From assembly GCA_950022655.1 (NCBI GenBank), contig OX465579.1, forward strand, positions 51,005,950-51,069,949: a stretch of 64,000 nt of DNA, written 5' to 3'. Positions 1 to 10,522 of this stretch are shown here, piece by piece; within the stretch, counting starts at the first letter, position 1; every line of letters starts with the position of its first letter. This stretch comes from Alentia gelatinosa. Its lineage: Eukaryota > Annelida > Polychaeta > Phyllodocida > Polynoidae. The position numbers and the translations under genes were made by a program. The notes under the pieces were generated by a model that saw only the letters and a list, made by a program, of their open reading frames with translations, had not been told where the DNA came from and did no database searches.

Positions 1-147
1 TTCAGCTTTGGAGCCCGAATCAATGACAAGCGATTGGATTCGCCCAGCTAGCCACTTCTCTATTTCGTTTGCCCAGTTCCTAACTAGACTGCTTGGGGCC
101 ACGATCACTGCTCGATCAATCTGTGGCTTCGCCTCCGGGCTCTGTCT
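1..147 (-). CDS. RAD54L: RAD54L exon 9 (partial, runs off the window)
   Basis: Reads [20 protein letters not shown] and onward through [18 protein letters not shown] to the edge, residues 190-238, 49 codons in phase 0. The acceptor is ...ctattacag just above position 147. It contains helicase motif Ia of the SNF2 ATPase ([11 protein letters not shown]). The plus-strand 66-codon ORF here is a shadow. Confidence 0.93.
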
Positions 148-3100
148 CTGTAATAGTAATTCAAGACTTAAGACGAGAACCGATGCAATCCTACGCTTTT
201 TGATTTGAATCATTATCTTGTAAGAGCTAAGTTTGCATTTAAAAATAGCATTATTGGCATCAATAGACCAAATTAGCCAGCGGATGCGTTCAATACTGAA
301 TCTAACGTACACATATGGTACTAAGTTGTAAAGTGCTATGGACACAAACCAGCAGAGTCTACATCAGTGTGACACAATGTAAGATACTTATTAGTCCAAA
401 GTGCAACTTAATATGATAAACTGAAAGAAGTCCACATAAATGTGATATACTCTAAAAAACTTACCAGTAAAGTCCACATAAGTGTAATACACTGTAAAGT
501 CTTTCCGAGTCCCTGAAAGAAAATTATTTGAGAAAACGTAACACAGAAGCATTAACGACCAAAAGACATGAGCGAGATGCTTGCATACAAAATTAACAGG
601 TTTTCTCCACCTGCAGAGGCAGAGGAACCTGACGTCCCTTGGGGTTCACTTTTTCTATTAGCCATATTCTTTTCCTAGGCATTTCACCTAGCCTCCATAG
701 GGATTATCTTTTCAAATGATAGAGCTTAGGGTCACGAAGTAAATGCTAATCAAATGTATCTAATTCTTTTCATACATGGTATGAATCTATTTCCGCATTT
801 GAAAATCCCTTTTCCCATCTGGAAAACAGTGTACTATAGGACTAAAAGTGACCTTCAGCTCACCATTTCGTCCGCCATAATGCAGCCTTGACTTCCTTCA
901 ATCTGAACTCCCATAGCACAATCGTACATGAACTTGACTCCCTGAAAGAAGATTATTCATCTTACTATAACAAGAGCAAAGAGTGCATTTTAAAATAGAA
1001 ATATTGGCCTTTAAAGGCCAAATTAGCAGGTGGACGCATTTAAACTCTATACAAGGTCCACCAATAATTAATTACTATGAGATCAAGGAAGCCCCAAGGA
1101 GTTGGAAGGAATTGGAGGTATAGGGGAGGGGGAAAGAGAGGTGTTGGGTTACCATAGGAGAAACTTATACAAGTTTTGTGCATATCTTACAAGTCTTTGA
1201 TTACTGGGCCTGTCAGGTGTTTGCGGAAGTTCATAAAGTAGTTTGTCTTTTTTAAATCAATGTCAAAATACTAAATAATAAAACTAGGATATTGCATTAC
1301 CATAAAACTTGTCCAGAAAAAAAGAAATCATATACCTATCTGTACTTAGTCATGGCTCCATCTAGTGTTAGTTTGACATACTACAGGCTCCATGTTCAAA
1401 GTGAGGCTGAGCTTCAACCATATACTTAGTGTTCTTATAAGGATATAGGTATCGGGCATGCGCCAATATGCTTGGAGAGTGACAGGAACTAGAGTCCTCT
1501 GGGGGAACATGACTGCACTAAAATTCAAAGATGGCTGATACCCCCCCATGCTCTGAAATTAGGCAAAAATACATGAATATCATGCCAAATACAAGTTTAA
1601 CCTAAATAATGACACTTCCTAGAGGGTAAGTAACTGTCAGTACCACTTATGGAGATGGTAAATGTTACACCAATGCTCACTGCAAATCATTATTGAGTAA
1701 ACATCTGTTGGGTATGCCCATTTCACTCAAAATCCCCCCCACTTTCAACAAATACTTGAATATCTCAGTAAATATAGAATCTACCTTGAAATTTCCACTT
1801 CCTAACACCTACTGTTTTTTTTATTTTCTTTCTAATGAGGCATATCATATTATGATTGAGCCAGTTTAAGAGGTAGAAGGAGTTCTTAAAAATGGACCTG
1901 TGACTACAAATGTCCCCCCCCCCAAACTGAATTCACTATTATTTTAAAATCCATACCAAAATAATAAATATCAAAACTGTGTGACACTGAACCACCATAA
2001 AACCTTCTGTCCAAAACAGAAATCATATTCCTATCTGTACTTAGTTAGATATAAAAGGCAAAAATGTGCTCAGGTCACTTAGTGACTTTACAAGCAGTTG
2101 TACTACAGTAGGCTATAGCCATAACCTAAAGACCAACCGTCCACCTGCTAATAACAAGAGCTAAATGTGCATTTACAAATAGAATCATTGGCCTTTAAAA
2201 GGCCAAATAAGCAGGTGGACGCATTTAAAACTCACTACAAGTAGCTTAACACATGTTTAAAATTGTTGACTGAAAATATATCTTAATTCTAACTGAGGGA
2301 GGGAGGGAGGGAGGGAGGGAGGGAGGGAGGGAGGGAGGGAGGGAGGGAGGGAGGGAGGGAGGGAGGGAGGGAGGGAGGGAGGGAGGGAGGGAGGGAGGGA
2401 GGGAATCCATGAATAGGGAAGGACCTGCATTGATTGGCTATTTAAAGGCCTATTCCTCTGTGAACACAGTACTTCATGGAACAGTGCACACATTTATCTA
2501 GCTAACTGTAGGGGATTCAATTGGCAATGCCTACATACAAAACGTTTTTGCCTCATGGATGTGTGCACACAGACCTGTCTGCATGCTGCCTGCCCATGTG
2601 GTCCAACAAAAACTTTGTTCCTATTTATACACCAATAAACTAGGTCAAGCCAATATCTGGTGGTAAATGACATTACAAATGATTTTACAAAATAATATCA
2701 TTTGACTGGGTCTTGACTGATTCCTAAAACAAAGTTATGAACCATTTTGACTTCTGTTTGTGTGTAAATATGATGAATGAAATAGCTTCTCATACACCTT
2801 CTGCCTCCCCCCCTACCATTATGAGATTTGGCAAAAATACATGAATAACAAAACAAATATACATTTCACCTTAACAAATCTTGCAAAGTCTTGCAACAGT
2901 CTTAAAATAGTCTTGCAACAGTCTTGCAACAGTCTTGTATCAGCCTTACAATAGTCTTGCAACAGACTAAAAACAGTCTTGCAACAGACTAAAAACAGTC
3001 TTGCAACAGTCATTCAACAGTCTTGCAACAGTCTTACAAGTCTTGTGTCGGCCTTACAACAGTCTTACAAAAGTCTTGCAACAGTCTTACAGCAGTCTTG

Positions 3101-6100
3101 CAACAGTCTGACAAGTCTTGTATCAGGCTTCCAACAGTGTTGCAAGTCTTGTATCAGCCTTACATCAGACAGGTTACAGTGTTGCAACAGTGTTACAACA
3201 GTCTTGTATCAGCCTTACAACAGACATGTAACAATCTTGCAACAGTCTTGTTACAGTCTTAGAAGAGTTTTGCTACATTTTTGTATCAGCCTTACAACAG
3301 CAACAGTCTTACAAGTCTTGCAACGGTCTTATAAGTCTTACAACAGCCTTACAGCAGTCTTGCAACAGTCTTGTATCTGCCTTGCAACAGTCTTACAGCA
3401 GGCTTGCAATAGTCTTCACCTTAACAAGTCTTGTGTCAGTCTTACAACAGTCTTGCAACAGTCTTACCATAGTCTTGCAACAGTCTTACAACAGTCTTGT
3501 ATCAGCCTAACAGCAGTCTTATAAGTCTTACAATAGTCTTGCAACAATCTTACAATGGCCTTGCATCAGTCTTACAATAGTCTTGCAACAGCCTTGCAAG
3601 TCTTAGAACAGTCTTGCTACAGTCTTAGAACAGTCTTGCTACATTTTTGGTTAACCTTACAACAGCAACAGTCTTACAAGTCTTGCAACGGTCTTATAAG
3701 TCTTACAACAGCCTTACAGCAGTCTCGCAACAGTCTTGTATCAGCCTTACAACAGTCTCATATTAGCCTTACAACTGTCTTACAAGGTCAAACCGAAAAA
3801 TAAAACTATAGGATATTGTATTGCCATTAAACTTGTCCAAAAAAAGAAGAAATCATATACCTTTCTGTACTTAGTTATGGCTTGGAGAGTGATAGGAACC
3901 ACAGAGTCCTCTGGGGGAACATGGCTGCATTACAATTCAAAGATGGCTACTACCCCCCCCCCCCCATGCTATGAAATTAGGCAAAAATACTGGAATATCA
4001 TGCCAAATATAAATTTAACCTAAATAATGACACTTCCTAGAGTGTAAGCAACTGTCAGTGCCACTTATGGAGATAAGGTAAATGATACACCAATGCTCCT
4101 TGTTAATCAATATGGAGTAAACCTCTCTTTCAGTATGCCCATTTCACTCACCCCCCCCCCCACTTTGAACAAATACTTGAATATCTCAGTAAATATAGAA
4201 TCTACCTAGAAAATTCCACTTACTAGCACCTACTACTTTTTATATTATCTTTAAATTAGGCATATTATATTATGATTCAACCAGATTTACAGGTAGAAAT
4301 ATGTGCATAAAGGAGTTCTTAAAAACGGACCTATGACTACAATAGTCCCCCCCCCCCAACTGAATTCACTATTTCTTTTAAATCGTTACCAAAATACTAA
4401 ATATCAAAACTGTAAGGCATTGTACTACCATAAAACCTTCTGTCCAAAACAGAAATCATATTCCTATCTGTACTTAGTTAGCTACAAAAGGCAAAAATAT
4501 GGTCAGGTCAATTAGTGACTCTACAAACAGTTGTACTACAATAGGCTATAGCCATAACCTAAAGACCAACTGTCCACCTGCTAATTTCTAGATTACTACA
4601 ATTTGATAACTAATACAGATATCACATTTATGATGTAGTAATACTCGTAACAATAACAGACTCCGGTGTAGCTGCTAAAACTCACATGAAACAAAACACA
4701 ATCTGACTTACCTCTCTCTGATGTGGACGCAAGACTTTGGAGAGCGTGGGGTCGACCACGACATGAACAAGCTGTTTATCACTGTATGGAGTAAGTGGCG
4801 AAAGTCATTACAGTCATAGTAGAACAGATCTATACTACAATCACCTAACCCCTTTCATGCCGGGCACCTCTGGCAAAGCAATATCTGTAAGGCTGGGTAG
4901 GGTGTTAGTATATACCGCCACCAGGAGACGGGTCTTTTCAGGCCAATTGTAATAATTTCACTGTTTGATCATGTGAAAAAATACAGGATCTTTAACATTA
5001 TTTCATGAGTATTTCAAAATTGTTTAACAAGTGTAATGTTATACTAACATTCCGTGAAAAATTCATCATTATTGATCAATTATTTTCAAAGTTATTAGAC
5101 ATAAATTATGATTTTGTAAGTCTTTGAAAATGAGGCCTTAAGGCATCATCCGGCCACACACGGCGATGCCTTAAGGCATCATCCGGCCAGGCGCGGCGCC
5201 AAAGGGTTAATGAACATAACAACAACCATTTTTATATTGGTGAGTACACATTTTGGACCCGAATTAAAGCAAAAAGTACAATTGATTTATCTGTACCTAT
5301 CTTTTATGTTGATTTATAACATCTCACCGATTATCCTACCCCTCATATAAATCTCCGTGGGCTTAACATGGTGTGACTGTATGCCACATAACATTTATAT
5401 GCCATGCATGACATATGAAATTAAAAATATGTGACGGGGTAGGATAAAATCTAAACATCACTGAATTTCATATAATTGTTTAAATGGTGTTCATTGTCTT
5501 CTTCCATCGACATCACTGAGCTCCACTTCGTGATATCATTCTGTGAAGACAACTCATGCCATAAACAATCATATGAAATGTTGTGATGTTTCTTGATAAT
5601 ATGCCACAAATTACAATATATCACGCCGTATACAGCACAATAACTTTACAAGGACAAGTATTGTTTAGTGGATTTATATACCCAGACTGTCTTATCTTTA
5701 ATTTTTGTTAAAGTTTTACGATATACAGTGTCATATTGACGTTGACGTTATGAATGTATAGGAGACGTACGCTTCTTGTTTAAGTTGGTCATGAGCACTA
5801 AGCTCGGGTGGCGTGAAGAGAACGAGGGCACCTTCCTCGTAGGGGTCATGTAGCGACTTGCGCGCTCCTTGTCGCCTGACACCCAACGCCCGATTGGCCA
5901 GGCATTGTCCTCAAAGAAAACACATATACACTGTCCTAAAGAAAGGTTTCTAGTGATAATGTGTTAAATCAGGACTGATTTCGATGAAATATTGTAGGTC
6001 TATATGGTAACACAGGTCAGTTCAGATCTACTCTCATTAATTAACAAAACTGGTAGCATGACAAGGAATGCCGTGTGCTGTTGACTGACCAAGCCGTTCC

Positions 6101-8120
6101 CCTCGTAGGATGCAGGGGAACTAGGGATATTATGTATAGCTGAATACATAACGAACAAAAGGAACGAATATCATAACATAACTGAAAATGCCGACCGTCC
6201 GAATTCGAGATTATCGTATATCTTGGGTAGTTACCTTTGTAGTTTGGTATTGGGATCTTGAAGGGACGTGATAAAATTTTCTTGATAAGTGCCTCCTGTA
6301 TAAAGAAATGTTTGATATACGATTTAACTCAGCCAGTTTCATAACAACCATGCGATATAGTTGTTACCAGTTCTATGATCAATGGAGATGAGGAAGTTTC
6401 GACAAATACATATGTACATTTGTTTAGGTTTTTTTAACGGTTTACTTTTGTAAACTACATACGAAAATCTTGGATTTCATATTATATAAAACAATCTGTG
6501 TATAATATACCCATCCATAATCATGAAAAACGTACGTATGACACATATGGGGGAACAAAAGAGGATGTTAATACTTACATGAGCTGTAGGACCTAACTCA
6601 GTGGTGTTGGTCAGAGGACCCAGGGCATGTCTGTATGGGGATGTAATAGATTGTCGTTTGGCAGCAGATCCCTAGAAAGGCATGGTACCGGTTGTAAGAT
6701 ATAAAATTCGTATTGCAAATTGGATGTGATTTTTGTTGGTATACATCTCGGGCATACCATAATGGACAGTAAGTTGTTAAGAGTATACATCTTTATAGAA
6801 AGTGTCCATAGAAAATACATGGGGAGCGTTCTTCTAAATATCTGGAACATAGGGATATGTTGTATGCCCCGGGTTGCAATAAACAACGCATTCAGAAAAA
6901 TAGTCGTACCTAAATGAGCTAATATCGGCACACCACTTGTCAGAAAAAGGTGGATAATTAATACAATATAGACTGTTTTTAGATAAAAGCGGTTGTATAC
7001 TCATCGGAGTTGACTCAGCGGGTAATTGATGTTGTAAAGAGCTTAGCGCACTACATTGTGTCCAGGGAAAACCGGCAGGTGTCCCCGTAATATTTTACAT
7101 ATCATTTTATTGAAGGATCGTGTCTAATCGGCGGTATGTTTCTATGTATCTTTGCAGGCATGGGACTGTGAAATTGCAAAGAAAAATCCAGATTAATCAA
7201 CCGGGGGTTAGGAGCCGCCTAAGGCCCCAGCAGGGTCGAGGGGGAGTACCGAGAAGGGGGCCAAGGGGGGTGAAGCCTTCATAAGCTCACGGATCTTGGG
7301 CTACTTTAAGTGAATTCCTGGCCTCAGCTGGGAACAAAATTGCCAGAATTGCACATATATTGCTCACCATCTTTCAGGTCCTCATTGGGAACCAACCGCC
7401 ACCCCCGCCACCTAAAATATGGCCCCCTTGGATTGCCATGGATCAAAATAATGACCCTTGTGGTACAAAAAACCATAGAGAGTGTGTATAATTCACCGGG
7501 CATAGATTAAGGGTGCTGGTTATCTCTGGCCTACACAGAGCAGAGATTATCTCTGGCCTACACAGAGCAGGGATAACGGAAAAACAGTCACTTGCATATA
7601 AAGTAGTGCGTGAGATAATCATCAGTCATTTTGTTTTTTTCTTTGATAACTTAGATTTGCAAAACCGAATAATGAATACCATGCTGATGTCAGATAAAAG
7701 GGTTCCTATCTCCTCGAACTAGACTATAAGTAATATCCTCGCATTTGCTCGGATATTCCTACACATCAAGTCCTCGGAGATTACAGCCGATACCCGTTAA
7801 TATTGTGTATGCTGTTATATTACCATACCTCTCGTTTCTCCCCAATGTCAGAGTAGGACTTTCTCTTGACGGAGCCCTGCTGGCTCGGCGCCTGACTTCT
7901 CCGCTTCAAAGAAAATATGAAATACATGATTACGAGTGAGTTTATATGAAGGTGGATAAATGGAGCAAAGGGAACATTACCTGGCGTCCACCCAACGGTT
8001 TGAGTGCTGCCCCCTGGTGGGAACCAAGGGTATAAACTCATCAACTCATCTAGGTGAAAATGTTTATCATTTTTCAGTCAAGTTCCCAGGGATTCGCAAT
8101 GATTCAATACAGATTTTTTT

Positions 8121-8151
<31 letters not shown>

Positions 8152-10522
8152 CTCGCTATAGAGGTGTTTTCTGCCGTCTAATAAGTTCAATAAAATCCTG
8201 AATGACCTGCATTGTTCATTGACTGATTTCCTAAGGTGTGAGTGAAAGTAAATTCTGGCGTTTTTATTACGTATTTAGGATGGTGGGGACCACGTATCAG
8301 CTACAGATTGGAAACATATCTGTTTGCTTTGCTTCAACGTTTTAGTACGTTTCTCAACGCTTGTCTGCGCTTCTGTTTACGTTCGTTTATGCATTCCGAC
8401 TTTCATTTACGTATCTCAGCGTTTTCCCACACATCACTGCGCATTTTTATATTTCAAAATGCGTAGAAGATCGCACACATGCAAAGACGAGAAAAGGCTT
8501 TTTTTTACGCCAGTGTGACTGGTAATGAACCTTTTGTGATATATACTACCCAATTAAAGTATAAAAGGATTGGGCCACTGGTTGCCAAAGCTCAAATTGT
8601 CCCAGTAACTGTCCATGAAGACCAAAATTCCACTGCAATGCTATCCGCCCGCACTAGCTTCAGCTTGGTGGATGAGCCGCTTTACTAACAAACAAGTTTA
8701 AGCCCTTTATCCTACCCCTAATAAAGAACTCCATAGGCTTAACATTGGGTCACTGTATTCGGTCTGGAGTTCAGAAAAATGAAAAATATCCCTATAGTGG
8801 GATACACTTGACAAATGACGTCATTTGTTAATGTAGAAGTAATTTAGACGGGCAGGGTAGGATAAATTCAAAACCAAACTTGAGTTAGTTGTGTTATTGT
8901 TCATCGCACTCTGGCAAGATCGTGTATTACAGCTCTCGGCTTTGCCTCGCGCAGTAATACGCGATCTTGGCGTCGTGCGATAAACAACAACACGACTAAC
9001 TCTTGTTTGGTTTCTCCATAGTCTCCACTGAATGATCCTAAGTACAGTATCGCACCGCGGCAAAATGCACATTGGATGCTACAAGTTTCCCTCCATTATC
9101 TCACCCCGGTATTTTTCTCCATAGGCTTAACATTAGGAACTCGTACTCCACGGCTGTGAGGTTCGTGTATCCAATACTCAATGGCTAATTGGGTGATTCA
9201 GTTTATTGTTATACAGGGTGAGATAAAATCAGAAACCCACTTGATGAAAACAACTTGGTCTGCACTCCACCTTGTTTGACCACAGAGTAATTCACTCAGC
9301 TTCGCTTTGTGAATAACTCTGCAGTCAAACTCGGTGGAGTAAGGACCAAGCTATTTTCATCTTGTGGGTTTCCTTCTAAGTCTGAGACTGGGCATACTGG
9401 AGACTGGAGGTACCGCATGTACCCGGGATCGCAAGCATTTTTTGGTATGCCCAGTCTCAGACTGGGCATACCTATGTACCTAGGCCAGGGTCACATGCAC
9501 TCCAGTCGCAAGCGGGGTTGTCTCCACCCAGAATCGATGTTACCTTTGCAGTCCGAGGTACATGAGGCACCCAGGATCGCAAACTATATGGAACTTAGCG
9601 CTTGCGATCTTGTATCTCCAGAGGTACATGATCGCAAGCACCCCCCCCCCCCCCCCTCCAGTCACACAGTGAAGAAAGGCCTTTAACTTGAAGGGGGCGT
9701 CCACCCGAGCCGACACGCCTCCCGACACGCCCTCTGCGACACAAATTTTGTACATTGCCCACGGATTTTTTTGGTTGATCACGATTCTATGACACGAGTC
9801 TACGACACGCCCCGACAAAAAGGGCGGTGTCGGGAGCCTCCCGACACACTGCAACATGATCGAACATGTTCGATATTTGATGCGACACAGACCGTGTCGC
9901 AGCGTGTATATATATATATATATATATACATTTACATAGGAGAACTAGAATGTATCGGAAGGACTATCGTAGCGTGTCGGCTCTGGTGGACGCGGGCCTT
10001 TATCATTTCCTGTTTAGTGTGCATAAAGTTTATGCACACTAAACAGGAAATAAAGGAGATTTGAAATAAATTCACCAAGAATGGCAAGGACATACACCCT
10101 AATTCATAAATCATATTGTTTCTGTGAAATGTTTTTATTGAATAAAAATCGGTAATACACTCCAGTCTCCACCCTCTTACGAGTCTTACTCTTAGTGAGT
10201 CTTACTCCTAGTCCTACTCCTACTCCTAGATGATAGATCTAGTATCCAATTGGCAATTCACAGTTATCATCTTATTTTCATTTGATATACTTTGACATGG
10301 CCAACTAAATGTAGGACTTCCCAAAAATTCTACCAAATGAGTAAATCTGTAAATGAATGACAGTGACACACAGTCAAAGCACGATATGCGTTGGCGTTGC
10401 ACAGTCAGATCTCCCATCAAAGCCTACGCACACAATGATTGACAATGATGCTGTCACTGTTTACGGATGCCCAATCGTATTACTGGGGAGAGGGTTTTCC
10501 GAGACTTCAAACTACTTACCAT
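1..10522 (-). CDS. RAD54L: RAD54L, DNA repair/recombination ATPase RAD54-like, 5' part (gene-level entry)
   Basis: Minus-strand gene; the rest lies beyond the left edge. Nine coding exons join in phase (10520-10522, 7829-7903, 6579-6671, 6235-6295, 5771-5909, 4712-4781, 864-941, 465-512, 1-147) into the first 238 residues. RAD54 is a dsDNA-dependent SWI2/SNF2 translocase that works with RAD51 in homologous recombination in the nucleus. Seen in the sequence: N-terminus MRRSQAPSQ, the linker with [33 protein letters not shown], then [13 protein letters not shown] (motif I/Walker A, K177) and [15 protein letters not shown] (motif Ia). These match vertebrate RAD54L closely in order and spacing, recognised from memory and not by a search. 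RAD54B is less likely because the N-terminus is RAD54L-like. No exon was found between 6672 and 7828; the splice phases allow a direct junction. Confidence 0.95.
350..397 (-). pseudogene. Relic of the RAD54L Walker A exon (copy 1)
   Basis: A full-length 48-nt ungapped match to RAD54L exon 8, with 34 of 48 positions identical by hand count. It translates as [12 protein letters not shown], a stop, then TLL, against [16 protein letters not shown]. The Walker A GKT has become ISI and TGG has become TAG. A GT still follows the exon end, but the acceptor AG is lost. It lies in intron 8, downstream of the real exon. Confidence 0.7.
424..458 (-). pseudogene. Second, shorter relic of the RAD54L Walker A exon
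   Basis: On the minus strand this stretch reads like the 3' two-thirds of exon 8 (ATTTATGTGGACTT against the exon's ACTTATGTGGACTT). It is followed by ttctttcag, the same acceptor string that precedes the functional exon. This suggests the exon was tandemly duplicated together with its acceptor and then decayed. Confidence 0.5.
465..512 (-). CDS. RAD54L: RAD54L exon 8, Walker A
   Basis: Sixteen codons, [16 protein letters not shown], residues 174-189, phase 0 at both ends. The acceptor is ttctttcag and the donor gtaagt. GLGKT is the ATP-binding P-loop of the SNF2 motor. Two decayed copies of this exon lie just downstream. Confidence 0.96.
513..863. other. RAD54L intron 7
   Basis: AT-rich intronic sequence. 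I see no further exon, RNA gene or clear repeat in it. Confidence 0.7.
864..941 (-). CDS. RAD54L: RAD54L exon 7
   Basis: Encodes [20 protein letters not shown] then IMADEM, residues 148-173, 26 codons in phase 0. The length is identical to the vertebrate segment between LRPHQRE and GLGKT. Acceptor ttctttcag, donor gtgagc. Confidence 0.95.
969..1050 (+). repeat. Left-end module of the AGCAGGTGGACG element
   Basis: About 80 bp (aacaagagc, ggcctttaaaggcc, aaattagcaggtggacgc) recurring at 2151-2235 and, more diverged, at 219-290. It abuts the left end of the TIR element that follows. Confidence 0.6.
1023..2151. mobile_element. Non-autonomous TIR element, copy 1
   Basis: It begins TTAGCAGGTGGACG and ends with the exact inverse CGTCCACCTGCTAA, a 14-bp terminal inverted repeat. 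No coding capacity is seen. Its right ~850 bp are shared with copy 2 at 3795-4584, including the strings cttggagagtgayaggaac and cctctgggggaac. It lies in RAD54L intron 6. No target duplication is evident, so the superfamily is not assigned. Confidence 0.65.
2295..2404 (+). repeat. (GAGG)n microsatellite
   Basis: About 27 uninterrupted tetranucleotide units. The reverse-strand Leu-Pro-Pro-Ser ORF here is an artefact of the repeat. Confidence 0.97.
2879..3787 (+). repeat. 11-bp degenerate satellite (CTTGCAACAGT)
   Basis: About 900 bp of an 11-bp unit, cttgcaacagt or cttacaacagt, with variants such as cttgtatcagc and occasional shortened units (cttacaagt). Because 33 bp is 11 codons and the unit rarely makes stops, long plus-strand ORFs rich in Leu-Gln-Gln-Ser arise (for example 2979-3524). 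I regard these as non-coding. Confidence 0.9.
4712..4781 (-). CDS. RAD54L: RAD54L exon 6
   Basis: Encodes (A)[19 protein letters not shown] then HQRE. It starts with one base completing a split codon and ends in phase 0 at gtaag. It matches the strongly conserved [18 protein letters not shown] block in front of the RAD54 ATPase core. Confidence 0.95.
4849..5206. mobile_element. piggyBac-like MITE with TTAA site
   Basis: It starts CCCCTTTCATGCCGGGC and ends GGCGCCAAAGGG followed by TTAA (left site degenerated to CTAA). TTAA plus CCCTTT termini are typical of piggyBac-type non-autonomous elements. Near its right end the string gccttaaggcatcatccggc is tandemly duplicated and can form a hairpin. 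It is about 360 bp with no ORF, in RAD54L intron 5. Confidence 0.65.
5331..5598 (+). mobile_element. Foldback element, copy A (hairpin subfamily 1)
   Basis: Header TTATCCTACCCC...ggcttaacat, closed by the inverse GGGGTAGGATAA at about 5440, then a hairpin with ~50-bp arms (5453-5503 against 5541-5592: aaacatcac...gtgatgttt). The same hairpin recurs inverted at 52548-52765. Confidence 0.7.
5771..5909 (-). CDS. RAD54L: RAD54L exon 5
   Basis: Encodes (G)[45 protein letters not shown](A). The phases (two bases, 45 codons, two bases) fit exons 4 and 6 exactly. It corresponds to the LHDP...[19 protein letters not shown] region of vertebrate RAD54L. Acceptor ttctttgag, donor gtacgt. Confidence 0.92.
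6235..6295 (-). CDS. RAD54L: RAD54L exon 4
   Basis: Encodes [20 protein letters not shown] plus the first base of a Gly codon. It matches the [20 protein letters not shown] motif of vertebrate RAD54L. Acceptor ctttatacag, donor gtaact. Confidence 0.94.
6579..6671 (-). CDS. RAD54L: RAD54L exon 3
   Basis: Thirty-one codons in phase 0, [20 protein letters not shown] then [11 protein letters not shown]. It aligns with the SPFRKPLSQLTNQ region of the disordered N-terminus. Acceptor cctttctag, donor gtaagt. Confidence 0.88.
6672..7828. other. RAD54L intron 2
   Basis: No exon found on either strand. Around 7200-7275 there is a purine-rich, GC-rich stretch; at 7523-7575 a short imperfect direct repeat (tatctctggcctacacagagca). 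Nothing else stands out. Confidence 0.6.
7829..7903 (-). CDS. RAD54L: RAD54L exon 2
   Basis: Twenty-five codons in phase 0, [16 protein letters not shown] then YSDIGEKRE. With the upstream ATG exon it gives MRRSQAPSQ, matching the vertebrate start MRRSLAPSQ. Acceptor ttctttgaag, donor gtatgg. Confidence 0.9.
8006..8020 (-). promoter_or_regulatory. CTCF-like motif
   Basis: The reverse strand reads CCACCAGGGGGCAGC, a full match to the vertebrate CTCF core consensus. It lies in RAD54L intron 1, about 2.5 kb from the shared promoter. Motif match by eye only. Confidence 0.4.
8114..8151 (+). repeat. T17-G21 homopolymer junction
   Basis: Seventeen T followed directly by twenty-one G. The G run could form G-quadruplexes. 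It is one of many long G/C runs in the window. Confidence 0.95.
8707..9021 (+). mobile_element. Foldback element, copy B (hairpin subfamily 2)
   Basis: Header TTATCCTACCCC...aggcttaacatt closed by GGGTAGGATAA at about 8857, then a long hairpin (8871-8935 against 8946-9013: aaaccaaacttgagttag... with ...ctaactcttgtttggttt). The header resembles copies A and C, but the hairpin arms are unrelated to both. Confidence 0.7.
9096..9379 (+). mobile_element. Foldback element, copy C (hairpin subfamily 3)
   Basis: Header TTATCTCACCCCGG...aggcttaacatt closed by GGGTGAGATAA, then arms 9231-9294 and 9308-9372 (gaaacccactt..ggtc/gacc..gtgggtttc) around a short loop, ending CTTCTAA. It is the same subfamily as the inverted copy at 25820-26101. 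Confidence 0.75.
9444..9472. repeat. Perfect palindrome, 14-bp arms
   Basis: GGTATGCCCAGTCT, one central C, then its exact inverse. A partial copy (gtctgagactgggcatac) lies about 60 bp upstream. A C16 run follows at 9641-9656. Confidence 0.9.
9691..10000. mobile_element. MITE with ~28-bp terminal inverted repeats
   Basis: Left end AAGGGGGCGTCCACCCGAGC then CGACACGC; right end GCGTGTCGGCTCTGGTGGACG then CGGGCCTT. The interior holds several gacacg motifs and a (TA)n run at ~9907-9928. About 310 bp, no coding capacity. Confidence 0.7.
10005..10051. repeat. Perfect 23-bp-arm palindrome
   Basis: ATTTCCTGTTTAGTGTGCAT plus AAA, a single central G, then the exact inverse. It immediately follows the MITE ending at 10000. 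Confidence 0.95.
10520..10522 (-). CDS. RAD54L: RAD54L exon 1, start codon only
   Basis: The minus strand reads ...gattcactATG|gtaagtag. The ATG directly abuts a consensus donor and joins in phase to CGG AGA AGT of exon 2, giving MRRSQAPSQ as in vertebrate RAD54L. The 5' UTR lies to the right. This is a short signal, supported mainly by the protein match. Confidence 0.75.

Larger units (their letters stand above)
2208..4584. mobile_element. Non-autonomous TIR element, copy 2, expanded by internal satellites
   Basis: It has the same termini as copy 1 (TAAGCAGGTGGACG at the left, GTCCACCTGCTAA at 4572-4584) and lies head-to-tail with it. Only the outer ~30 bp at the left and ~800 bp at the right match copy 1. 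Between them lie a (GAGG)n tract and a long 11-bp satellite. Confidence 0.6.

Noticed and set aside
2979..3524. 181-codon plus-strand ORF rich in LQQS
   Set aside because: It is a by-product of the 11-bp satellite; no start context or domain.
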